Shown one piece after another: positions 1 through 6,535 of a DNA stretch of 40,236 bases (within the stretch, counting starts at the first letter, position 1; every line of letters begins with the position of its first letter). The notes beneath the pieces were generated by a model. The model ran no database searches and had not been told where the DNA came from. It worked only from the letters and a program-made list of their open reading frames with translations. Source of the stretch: Actinomycetota bacterium. Its GTDB lineage: Bacteria > Actinomycetota > Thermoleophilia > Solirubrobacterales > Solirubrobacteraceae. The stretch lies in NCBI GenBank assembly GCA_005798685.1, contig SYIT01000126.1:1-40236 (forward strand). Reading direction: 5' to 3'. The position numbers were made by a program, and so were the translations under genes.

Positions 1-679
1 CACCGACGTTGTCGCCAACGATGTCGGCGATCACCGCAGGGTTGCGAGGGTCATCCTCGGGGATTCCGGCCTCGACCTAGCCGACGAGGTCAGCGCCAAC
101 GTCGGCAGCCGTCGAGAAAATGCCTCCGCCAAGACGGGCGAAGACGGAGATCAGTGAGCCGCCGAAGCCAAGGCCGATCAGCGCGTCAACGGCCTCTTTT
201 GGTGTCTGATCGAAGTGCGAGGTCAGCAGACCGTAGTAGCCGGCCACGCCGAGCAGCGCGAGGCCGACGACGAGCATGCCGGTGATCGCGCCGCCACGAA
301 AGGCGACTTTCAGCGCAGGGCCTATGCCACCTCGGGCCGATTCAGCAACGCGAGCGTTGGACCGAACCGAAACGTTCATGCCGATGTAACCGGCCGCGCC
401 GGAGAGGATTCCACCAATCGCAAAGCCGATCGCGACATAGATGTCCTGAATGAAGAGCAGCGCGATGAAGAGCACTACTCCCACGCCTGCGATTACGAGG
501 TACTGGCGGTTTAAATAAGCTCGGGCACCTTCCTGGACGGCAGCTGAGATGCGCTGCATCTCGGCGTTGCCGGGCGAGAGAGCAAGCAGATGTGTCGTAG
601 TGATAACTCCGTAAGCGACGGCAACTAGGGCGCATACAACAGCAATGATGACCCCATGGTCGGTAAGAAATGCAGACAC
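1..679 (-). pseudogene. hppA: Membrane-bound proton-translocating pyrophosphatase, N-terminal part, interrupted by in-frame amber codon
   Basis: Homologue of the membrane H+-pyrophosphatase, which couples PPi hydrolysis to proton pumping. The GTG start (677-679) is preceded by AAAGGA. About 200 codons encode several membrane segments with family motifs such as [11 protein letters not shown] and [10 protein letters not shown]. The frame then meets TAG at 77-79, exactly where the family has the lysine of GADLVGKVE. Beyond it the same frame stays open to the window edge and still reads VEAGIPEDDPRNPAVIAD, so this is a point nonsense change, not a frameshift. Two other near-invariant positions also differ: IFTKAAD is IFSTAAD (Lys to Thr), and IADNVGDN is IADIVGDN (Asn to Ile). 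Three hits in the PPi/Mg-binding region suggest a decayed or catalytically dead copy, or local sequence error near a contig end. The C-terminal two thirds lie outside the window. The family identity is certain; the functional state is not. Confidence 0.9.
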
Positions 680-689
680 GTTGGTTGAG

Positions 690-695
690 TCCTTT
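690..695 (-). promoter_or_regulatory. Shine-Dalgarno of hppA
   Basis: AAAGGA lies 10 bases before the GTG at 679-677. It fixes the GTG as the start, and it differs from most operon-leading genes in this window, which lack a ribosome binding site. Confidence 0.6.
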
Positions 696-714
696 TGAAG
701 TGATTGAATTGATA

Positions 715-731
715 GCGGCCGATAAGGCCGC
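715..731. other. Perfect 6-bp hairpin in the 143-base gap upstream of hppA
   Basis: GCGGCC-GATAA-GGCCGC forms a perfect inverted repeat between the stop of the DUF1844-like gene and the start of hppA. Read on the minus strand it is not followed by a T-tract, so it is a weak terminator candidate, or a hairpin in the hppA leader. I see nothing else definite in 680-822. Confidence 0.35.
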
Positions 732-822
732 AGGCGCGTTGCGGTAGGGCTATTTGCTGACCCCAGCGCTCATAAGCACGCCAATCTTATCGGTATCAGC
801 GACGAAGGCGCTCTGCGGTGCC

Positions 823-1317
823 CTACGGACCAGGCGTCCAGAGTCCGCCGCCCGGTTTTTGCTCGGCTTCCGCAGAGCCGGCGGCGGCGTCGGGCGATGC
901 CCCGCCGCCATCGGCAGCGTCCTCGGTGCTGTCAGGGCCTGCCTCCACGCCCGTCAGCTTTGTGAAGGCAACCTGAAGCTGCGCCAGCGCATCCTTAATT
1001 GAAGCGGCATTCTCGCCTAGAGCGGGCTCTACCAGCGGCAGCAGGCGTCGAATCCCTTCGATCGCGATCCCAACCTGAACCGGATCGGTCTCGTCCTCAG
1101 TTCCGGGAAGCAGGCCTGCCTTGCGCGCGCCGAGGTTCAGCAGCGAAACGACGGTCTGAGCGACGAGGTCTTCGACGCGCAGGTTCTTCAGCTCGGCCTC
1201 GTAGGCGGCGCGCATCTCTTCCTCGCTCGGCGGCGCCTGCCCTTCGGCGGCTGCGAATTCTTGCTCGGCTGCGATCTCTTCTTCGGGCTGCTTAGGTGTT
1301 GCGGCTTCGTCGGTCAC
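823..1317 (-). CDS. Acidic DUF1844-like hypothetical protein
   Basis: A 164-residue soluble protein of unknown function. The first 35 or so residues are Glu/Ala-rich and probably disordered. Residues about 45-120 form a helical core (EDLVAQTVVSLLNLGARKAG, then VGIAIEGIRRLLPLVEP) that looks like the DUF1844 layout. The tail from about 125 is low-complexity Ala/Gly/Asp. There is no signal peptide or membrane segment. The GTG start shares four bases (GTGA) with the stop of the upstream ligase gene, so translation is probably coupled, and this is the last gene of the tsa-rex run. The DUF1844 match is by pattern only; I do not assign a function. Confidence 0.75.
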   Translation of the reverse strand: MTDEAATPKQPEEEIAAEQEFAAAEGQAPPSEEEMRAAYEAELKNLRVEDLVAQTVVSLLNLGARKAGLLPGTEDETDPVQVGIAIEGIRRLLPLVEPALGENAASIKDALAQLQVAFTKLTGVEAGPDSTEDAADGGGASPDAAAGSAEAEQKPGGGLWTPGP

Positions 1318-2489
1318 GACGCTGATCCCTCCGTAGAACTGATGGGCTGATCGCCCCCGAATGACTGGCTTGTCTGCGCCACTGTAGAAGCGTAGACGTC
1401 AGTGATGCTTTGACCCTCAGCAAAAGCAGCGGCTTGTCGCTCGGCGCCGTTGAGCCGCGGGAAGGTTGGTTCGAGACCGAGCTCGGAGCGGACAGGCGCG
1501 GTCCATTCGAGCAATTGATCAAAGGCGGCCCGCGCGGGCAAACAGACGCCGCGTTCGAGATCGATCAGCTCTCCGGCGGCGCCCCAGCGGATCGCGCGCC
1601 AGAGATTCTCTTCGATCAGCCGCGCAGGCGGTTCAAAGACTTGGCGACCTTCGTCATCGTCGCGAGCCGCCTGAAGCGCACAGGCGACGATCAACTCGAT
1701 CAGCGCATCCGACTCAGCCGCCGTCGACTGGGCATCGCAGATCCGAACCTCGACGGTGCCAAAAGCGAGGTGCGGTCGCACCGACCACCAGACCTGCGTG
1801 TCCTCCTCGATTGAGCCGGTTGCCAGCAGCAGCTCAAGGTATTGGTGGTAGCTGTCCCAAGAACCGTACGCGTCGGGGACGCCGCAGCGTGGAAACGACT
1901 TTGTGAAGCTCTGCGTGCGAACCGACGCCAGCCCGCTGTCGAGCCCCTCGAAGAAGATTGAGTTGGCGCTGAGCGCGAGCAGAGTCGGAAGCAACGCGCG
2001 CAGCCGGTCGCAGACGCGCACGGCGCGATCGGCGTCCTCGATTCCAACGTGAACATGGAGTGAGAAGGTGTTGTTGCGCCTCGCCACATACTGGAGCCCG
2101 TCAACGACGCGCCGATAATGGTCGGATTGAACGTTGGGCTGCTCGCGGTAATCGGCCCAAGGGTGGGTGCCGGTCGAGCCAAGTTCGACGTTCTGGCCTG
2201 CTGCCAGCGCGAAGAGGCGCTGTCGCATCTCACGCTGGCGCGAAAGTGCGTCGCCAATGTCGCTCCCGGCGCCGGAACGGATTTCAATCTCCGAGAGGAT
2301 CAGTTCCGACGAGATTGAAGCCGCTAGATCGAGGTCGCTCTCCCGCGCCTGCTCGCTAAGCTGCTCAAACCGCGGAATAAGATCGAGCGTCTCGGGGTCG
2401 AGAATCGCGAACTCCTCCTCGAGCCCAACCGTGCCGTCGGTCGCTTGCGCGAACGCTTCGCGAGCCTTCTCGAGATCAATCAGACTCAT
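1314..2489 (-). CDS. GCS2-family carboxylate-amine ligase (YbdK-like, glutamate-cysteine ligase type)
   Basis: A 391-residue ATP-dependent ligase of the GCS2 family, which joins the gamma-carboxylate of glutamate to an amine such as cysteine. Visible signatures are GLEEEF near residues 22-27, SELILSEIEI near 60, GTHPWADY near 106, LHVHVGIED near 144, LALSANSIFFEG near 170 and FGTVEVRICDAQST near 243. The length suits the YbdK/EgtA-like group. No glutathione synthetase gene is adjacent, so glutathione is not implied; a gamma-glutamyl-cysteine or other gamma-glutamyl product is possible. Its ATG overlaps the rex stop as ATGA. Position directly behind rex and glutaredoxin suggests a role in low-molecular-weight thiol or redox homeostasis, which is inference. 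The family is secure; the substrate is open. Confidence 0.9.
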   Translation of the reverse strand: MSLIDLEKAREAFAQATDGTVGLEEEFAILDPETLDLIPRFEQLSEQARESDLDLAASISSELILSEIEIRSGAGSDIGDALSRQREMRQRLFALAAGQNVELGSTGTHPWADYREQPNVQSDHYRRVVDGLQYVARRNNTFSLHVHVGIEDADRAVRVCDRLRALLPTLLALSANSIFFEGLDSGLASVRTQSFTKSFPRCGVPDAYGSWDSYHQYLELLLATGSIEEDTQVWWSVRPHLAFGTVEVRICDAQSTAAESDALIELIVACALQAARDDDEGRQVFEPPARLIEENLWRAIRWGAAGELIDLERGVCLPARAAFDQLLEWTAPVRSELGLEPTFPRLNGAERQAAAFAEGQSITDVYASTVAQTSQSFGGDQPISSTEGSAS

Positions 2490-3160
2490 GAGAGGTAGAA
2501 GTAAAGCGCGTGCAGCAGGTCGACCGCCGGGTTTGAAGTGTGAACCGTCACCCCTGCCGGCACATCGAGCAGCGACTCGGAATAGTTGAAGATGATCTTC
2601 ACGCCGGCCGCAACGAGCTTGTCGGCGAGCTCTTGGGCGGCCTCGCCGGGAACAGCCAGCACGGCAACCAGCACGTCCTCGGCGGAGATCACGCTATCGG
2701 CATCGTCAATCGGCCGAACCGACTGACCGCCGACTTTGACGCCGAGCTTCTTCGGGTCGACGTCAAAAACGGCGACGACATGGAAACCGTGGTCGGCAAA
2801 AATATCCGACGAACCGATCGCCTTGCCGAGATGGCCGGCGCCGAAGAGCGCGATGTTTTGCTGGCCTCCGGTTTGGAGAATCTCGCGAATCTCATCTGCG
2901 AGCGCGTCGACGTTGTAACCAACGCCGCGCTTGCCAAACTTTCCAAAGCCTGAGAGGTCGCGACGGATCTGCGTGCTGTTGACTCGGGTGTATTCCGAGA
3001 GCTCCTGCGACGAGAGCGTCTCGCGGCCCGTCTTCTGTGCCTGCGTGAGTACCTGCAGATAGCGCGAGAGTCGCGCTGCCACGCCAAGCGAAAGCCGAGC
3101 CGACCGGACATCGGCGACGATTAGCTCAGCCGGGCCGTTTGTGATCTCGCCGCTTGCCAT
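2486..3160 (-). CDS. rex: Redox-sensing transcriptional repressor Rex
   Basis: A 224-residue NADH/NAD+ sensor and DNA-binding repressor, of normal family length. Residues about 25-95 are the winged helix, with the highly typical recognition segment NSTQIRRDLSGFGKFGKRGVGY. From about 100 comes a Rossmann domain with the glycine motif ALFGAGHLGKAIG, then VVAVFDVDPKKLG. The C-terminal domain-swapped helix ends DLLHALYFYLS. The ATG start has 10 bases between it and the glutaredoxin stop upstream, and its own stop overlaps the ligase start. Rex normally controls respiratory and fermentative genes; I could not find a full Rex operator (TTGTGAA-N6-TTCACAA) in the window, so its targets appear to lie elsewhere. 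Confidence 0.97.
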   Translation of the reverse strand: MASGEITNGPAELIVADVRSARLSLGVAARLSRYLQVLTQAQKTGRETLSSQELSEYTRVNSTQIRRDLSGFGKFGKRGVGYNVDALADEIREILQTGGQQNIALFGAGHLGKAIGSSDIFADHGFHVVAVFDVDPKKLGVKVGGQSVRPIDDADSVISAEDVLVAVLAVPGEAAQELADKLVAAGVKIIFNYSESLLDVPAGVTVHTSNPAVDLLHALYFYLS

Positions 3161-3170
3161 TGCTTCGATG

Positions 3171-3422
3171 CTACCGCGCTGACGCTGCCGACAGACGACT
3201 TTCTAGATCGGGCAGGTCAATCTCGAAGTCGTAGAGCTCGGCGCCGTCCAAACAGATCACTGGAATCCGCTCCACGTAAAGAGCGTGGAGCTCCTCGTCT
3301 GCCTCGATGTCGACCTGCACAAGCTCGAACTGGAAGTCAGCTTGGAGCTGCTCAAGCAGAGTCGCCGCGATCTCACACAGGTGGCATCGATCGCGCTGGT
3401 AAATCGTTATCTGCGGCTTCAT
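3171..3422 (-). CDS. Glutaredoxin-like (DUF836-type) thioredoxin-fold protein
   Basis: A small 83-residue thioredoxin-fold protein. The redox pair is in DRCHLCEIA near residues 11-19 (CxxC), and the family cis-proline is in RIPVICLDG near 53-61. The rest (VQVDIEADEELHALYVERIPV) follows the short glutaredoxin/DUF836 pattern. The ATG overlaps the tsaD stop by four bases. Its place between tsaD and rex, next to a gamma-glutamyl ligase gene, suggests a thiol-disulfide role in the cytoplasm. Its electron donor is unknown. Confidence 0.9.
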   Translation of the reverse strand: MKPQITIYQRDRCHLCEIAATLLEQLQADFQFELVQVDIEADEELHALYVERIPVICLDGAELYDFEIDLPDLESRLSAASAR

Positions 3423-4411
3423 CGCTGCGCGCCACTTGGGTATGCGTCGAGCGTCAGCGCAGCCTGCTGCGAGCAGTCGGGAAGGAAGCGGGCGGCGCTG
3501 GCGATCATCGCCGCGTTGTCGGTGCAGAGCTCGCGCGCGGGAATGTGGCTGGTGATGCCGAGCGCCTCCACGGCCGCGCGCAGGGGACCATTGGCAGCAA
3601 CGCCGCCCCCGATCGCCACGTGGTCGCCGCCGTCGGCTTCGAGCGCGCGGCTAAGCCGGTCGACAAGCGCTTCGACGATTGCTCGCTGATACGACGCCGC
3701 GAGATCTGCTCGCCTGCGTTCGGCCTCCCCTTCTCCAAGGTCGCGGATTGTGTAGAGCAGCGCCGTCTTTACTCCAGCAAAAGAGAAATCGAAGCCTCTG
3801 ACGTTGCGCGCGGTTGGAAAGTCAAACGCTTCGGCGTCACCGCCCGCCGCCAGCGCTTCGAGTGCCGGACCTCCCGGGAATGGCAGCCCTAGCATCCGAG
3901 CTCCTTTGTCGAACGCCTCTCCTGCAGCGTCGTCGAGCGTCTCCCCCAGCGTCGAATAGGAGCTGTGGTCTTCGACGCGGGCCAGCAGCGTGTGGCCGCC
4001 GCTGGCGATCAGGCAGATGAACGGCGGCTCGAACGGTTCCGGCGAGATGAAGTTGGCCGCGATGTGACCCTGCAAATGATCGACGCCGACGAGCGGAAGT
4101 GAGCGCGCCGCCGCAATCGCCTTCGCTTGGCCAACTCCAACTAGTAGCGCGCCGATTAGGCCGGGGCCCTGCGTCACGGCCACGCGCTCAATTTGCTCAA
4201 GGGTTAGCTCGGCCTGCCTGAGCGCGGCGGCGATCGTTGGGGTCAGCAGCTCAAGGTGGTGGCGAGCTGCGATCTCCGGCACCACACCGCCGTACTTGTC
4301 GTGGATCGATTGAGACGAGATCACGTTTGAGAGGATCGAACCGTCGCCCGCGAGCACGGCGGCGCAGCTGTCATCGCAGCTGGTTTCAATCCCGAGCATC
4401 GGCCCGCTCAC
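3419..4411 (-). CDS. tsaD: tRNA N6-adenosine threonylcarbamoyltransferase TsaD
   Basis: The catalytic ASKHA-fold subunit that transfers the threonylcarbamoyl group to A37 of ANN-decoding tRNAs. At 330 residues it is of usual length. Motifs in order are LGIETSCDD at the N-terminus, PEIAARHHLELL near 45-56 with metal-binding histidines, VTQGPGLIGALLVG near 78-91, VDHLQGHIAANF near 108-119 with the second metal-binding pair (HxxxH), LIASGGHT near 132, TLDDAAGEAFDKGARMLG near 155-172, FDFSFAGVKTA near 205 and GGGVAANGPLR near 268. It sits with tsaE, tsaB and rimI in one tightly overlapping operon; its start overlaps the rimI stop by four bases. Nothing looks degraded. Confidence 0.98.
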   Translation of the reverse strand: MSGPMLGIETSCDDSCAAVLAGDGSILSNVISSQSIHDKYGGVVPEIAARHHLELLTPTIAAALRQAELTLEQIERVAVTQGPGLIGALLVGVGQAKAIAAARSLPLVGVDHLQGHIAANFISPEPFEPPFICLIASGGHTLLARVEDHSSYSTLGETLDDAAGEAFDKGARMLGLPFPGGPALEALAAGGDAEAFDFPTARNVRGFDFSFAGVKTALLYTIRDLGEGEAERRRADLAASYQRAIVEALVDRLSRALEADGGDHVAIGGGVAANGPLRAAVEALGITSHIPARELCTDNAAMIASAARFLPDCSQQAALTLDAYPSGAQR

Positions 4412-4914
4412 GGCGCAACGACCGGCCTCGCGCCGGCGGCTGGCACGTCATCGAGCGCACCTCGCAGCGTCGCTTCGGTGCGCCACATGATCACGGCGTC
4501 CTCACCGTTGTCTTGGTAGTAGCGCGGGCGCGTTCCGGCAGCGAGAAAGCCAAAGCGTTCGTAGAGCGCGATCGCTGGAGCGTTGGTCGGCCTCACCTCG
4601 AGCGTGATCTGAGCCCCGTCGCCGACGCGTCCGAGGATCTCGTTGATCAGGGCTGAGGCGATCCCGCGGCGCTGCAGGTCGGGGTCAACAGAGACGTTCA
4701 TGATGTGCCAAACCTGATCGAAGCGTGAGCAGATGATGTAGCCGACCATCTGATCACCGCTAAGCGCAGCGAGGCAGATCCCTTCCGGCTTACTGAGTTC
4801 GAGCACGAACATCGCCAGCGACCAAGGAGTCGGAAAGGCCCGCCGTTCAATCGCCACGACGGTCGGCAGATCGGCGAAAACGAGGCGGCGGATTTCAAGT
4901 TTGGTTTCGGTCAT
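4408..4914 (-). CDS. rimI: Ribosomal protein S18-alanine N-acetyltransferase RimI-like GNAT
   Basis: A 168-residue GNAT acetyltransferase. Residues about 8-30 hold the family opening (DLPTVVAIERRAFPTPWS), about 75-85 the beta-4 strand MNVSVDP, followed by the acetyl-CoA loop QRRGIASALI, and then EVRPTNAPAIALYERFGF with the usual Asn and Tyr. These match RimI closely, and the location between tsaB and tsaD is the classic bacterial arrangement. The C-terminal 15-20 residues (VPAAGARPVVAP) are an unstructured extension. Both ends overlap neighbours by four bases. RimI acetylates the N-terminus of S18 in enteric bacteria; the actinobacterial target is inferred. Confidence 0.93.
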   Translation of the reverse strand: MTETKLEIRRLVFADLPTVVAIERRAFPTPWSLAMFVLELSKPEGICLAALSGDQMVGYIICSRFDQVWHIMNVSVDPDLQRRGIASALINEILGRVGDGAQITLEVRPTNAPAIALYERFGFLAAGTRPRYYQDNGEDAVIMWRTEATLRGALDDVPAAGARPVVAP

Positions 4915-5624
4915 TTGGAGTCTGCGCGGACCTGCCGTGAAAGCTCTGCGTCCGGCTGGCGGACGTAACGGGGAACCAGCGCCGCTGCCTTGACCGGCTC
5001 GCTAGCGTCGGCCACCTGACAGAGCGAAGAACCAACGAGCTGATGCAACAACGAACCGTCATCGGGGACTGTAATCGCCCCGCTTTCCAGCTCCTTTCGA
5101 AAGATTAGCGCGCCTTCACCGACGGCAAACGTCGCTGCCTCTTCTGCAGCTAAAACTGCAGCGAGCTGCGGCGGCGGGCAGGCCTGATCTGCGACGACCT
5201 GGTGGCCGTCGGGAGCCCAGGCGGCGATGTACGCCTCACCCCTGCGTGCGTCTGAAACGGCGGCTATCTGAAGCGCAGGCTGAGCGCCCCGGGCCGGGAG
5301 CGCAAGCGCTTGAAGCGTCGGGACGGCGATCAGCTGTGCAGCGTTGGCCTGAGCTAATCCCTGCGCCGTCGCAACGCCGATCCGAAGCCCGGTGAAGGTT
5401 CCCGGCCCGATGCCAACGCCGATGCGCCCAAGTTCGCCCCATCCGATACCGGCTTCGCCGAGCGCCTGTTCGCAAAGCGCCAGCAGTCGCTCGGCGTGGC
5501 GTGGCCGCCCCGCCGCCGCGGGCCTATCGGCCAGCTCGCAGACCACGTCACCATCAATGCTGAGGCCGACAACGGTTGCTGCTGTCGCCGTGTCAAAGGC
5601 CAGTAATACTCCGCTTACTGGCAT
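4911..5624 (-). CDS. tsaB: tRNA threonylcarbamoyladenosine biosynthesis protein TsaB
   Basis: A 237-residue catalytically inactive ASKHA paralogue that forms the TsaBDE complex with TsaD and TsaE. Family signatures are LLAFDTATAATVVGLS near residues 7-22, RHAERLLALCEQAL near 41-54 and the strongly conserved GVGIGPGTFTGLRIGVATAQGL near 71-90. The C-terminal half is Ala-rich and variable, as usual. The ATG start lies inside the 3' end of tsaE (10-base overlap), and the stop overlaps rimI by four bases, so the complex components are translationally coupled. Confidence 0.96.
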   Translation of the reverse strand: MPVSGVLLAFDTATAATVVGLSIDGDVVCELADRPAAAGRPRHAERLLALCEQALGEAGIGWGELGRIGVGIGPGTFTGLRIGVATAQGLAQANAAQLIAVPTLQALALPARGAQPALQIAAVSDARRGEAYIAAWAPDGHQVVADQACPPPQLAAVLAAEEAATFAVGEGALIFRKELESGAITVPDDGSLLHQLVGSSLCQVADASEPVKAAALVPRYVRQPDAELSRQVRADSK

Positions 5625-6073
5625 CGGGCCGGCTCACGAATAATCTTAATCGAGCGTTGCGACTGGCTTACGTGACCTAGCTCCACTCGGATCGAGGCTG
5701 GAATTTCTGCGAGCGCTCCGACGGCGTCCTCCGATTGCTGCGGCCACTCAATGAAGCTGATCCGGCTAGGGCCAACCTCGTCGTCCAGTAGCCCCGCCTC
5801 CTCACCTCTGGCGCCCTCAAGGCGCTGGCAGTCTAGGTGCGAGATCAAAAGATCGCCTTGCTCATAGCGATTGCAGATCGTGTAGCTAGGGCTTGTCACC
5901 GGCCCGCTAAAGCCGAGCGCGCGGCAGGCTCCGCGGATGAAGGTCGTCTTGCCAGAGCCGATCTCGCCGCAGACGTGGATTACGGCGCCGGCCGCGAGCT
6001 CGCAGGCCAGCTCGGCGGCAATCGCTTCAGTCTCGTCGGCTGAAGCGCTGAGCGCCGCGTCAGCCGCGCTCAT
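5615..6073 (-). CDS. tsaE: tRNA threonylcarbamoyladenosine biosynthesis ATPase TsaE
   Basis: The P-loop ATPase of the t6A complex. Walker A is GEIGSGKTTFIRG near residues 37-49, followed by GPVTSPSYTICNRYE, the HLDCQRLEG segment and FIEWPQQ, all family-typical. The ORF track begins at a TTG (6088); I prefer the ATG at 6073, giving MSAADAAL and 152 residues, with a 14-base overlap on the upstream gene. The TTG adds only MATSP in front. It is the first t6A gene of the operon, directly behind the secreted protein gene. Confidence 0.93.
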   Translation of the reverse strand: MSAADAALSASADETEAIAAELACELAAGAVIHVCGEIGSGKTTFIRGACRALGFSGPVTSPSYTICNRYEQGDLLISHLDCQRLEGARGEEAGLLDDEVGPSRISFIEWPQQSEDAVGALAEIPASIRVELGHVSQSQRSIKIIREPARCQ

Positions 6074-6455
6074 TGGCGATGTCGCCAACCACGAGCGTAA
6101 CGTGCTTTACCGGCACCGCGACAAGCGGGCCAATCCCTGAGAGAGCATTGATGTCGAGCGCCGGGGGCCCGGACGGTGCGCCGGCGGGGGCCTTTGACTT
6201 GCCCTTCGCTTCCTCCGATTCAGTCGCCTCGGTCACCTCGGAGGCGACCTCGACGGCCTCCCCAGTCGCGGAGTAGCCATTTGAGGAACCGTCGGCTGAG
6301 CTCTTCTTCTTCGGGCGATCATTTCCGCCTGAACCGGTAAGCCCGGCAAGTGGATCGACGTACTGATCATCGGACGCTCCATTAGCGAGCGCTGCGGCAG
6401 GCAGCGCGAACGCGCAACAGGCAGCAATGAGAGCCACTTTGCGGATGCTGAACAC
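6060..6455 (-). CDS. Small secreted hypothetical protein, first gene of the tsa operon
   Basis: About 131 residues. The chosen GTG at 6455 gives MFSIRKVALIAACCAFALPAAALANG, a textbook Sec signal peptide with a cleavage site after AxA. The start is supported by a TACACT hexamer six bases upstream; the ORF-track TTG at 6482 would lie upstream of that hexamer. The mature part is low in complexity: Ser/Gly/Lys and Glu/Ala-rich stretches to about residue 95, then ALDINALSGIGPLVAVPVKHVTLVVGD. There is no lipobox and no recognised domain. It overlaps tsaE. Why an exported protein should lead a tRNA-modification operon is unclear; it may simply share the promoter. Confidence 0.65.
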   Translation of the reverse strand: MFSIRKVALIAACCAFALPAAALANGASDDQYVDPLAGLTGSGGNDRPKKKSSADGSSNGYSATGEAVEVASEVTEATESEEAKGKSKAPAGAPSGPPALDINALSGIGPLVAVPVKHVTLVVGDIANERG

Positions 6456-6461
6456 CTTACG

Positions 6462-6467
6462 AGTGTA
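6462..6467 (-). promoter_or_regulatory. -10-like element for the tsa-rex operon
   Basis: TACACT six bases before the GTG at 6455, so transcription would begin at or next to the start codon (leaderless). No clear -35 is seen. Supported by the recurrence of TAnnnT at this distance across the window. Confidence 0.5.
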
Positions 6468-6497
6468 GGGCAGCAGCAACAACTGAGAGTCGGTAGA

Positions 6498-6514
6498 AGC
6501 GGCTGCAAGCCGCT
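6498..6514. other. 7-bp hairpin in the divergent tsa/wzx intergenic region
   Basis: AGCGGCT-GCA-AGCCGCT is a perfect inverted repeat placed between the two divergent -10-like elements. It could be an operator or a cruciform-prone site; no T-tract follows, so termination is unlikely. Confidence 0.35.
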
Positions 6515-6522
6515 CGCTCCGC

Positions 6523-6528
6523 TAGCGT
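6523..6528 (+). promoter_or_regulatory. -10-like element for flippase gene
   Basis: TAGCGT seven bases before the GTG at 6536, consistent with a leaderless transcript. Confidence 0.5.
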
Positions 6529-6535
6529 CAATTGC

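Noticed and set aside
77-79. Selenocysteine- or pyrrolysine-type recoding at the hppA amber codon
   Set aside because: The family has Lys here, nearby residues are also altered, and I see no recoding structure or machinery in the window; nonsense mutation or sequence error is simpler.
715-731. Rho-independent terminator for the tsa-rex operon
   Set aside because: The stem is perfect but short, and no T-tract follows on the minus strand; kept only as a low-confidence hairpin.
960-985. Possible Rex operator (TTTGTGAAGGCAACCTGAAG)
   Set aside because: Only one half-site (TTGTGAA) is present, the other half does not match TTCACAA, and it lies inside a coding region. The half-sites near 1898 and 23110 fail in the same way.
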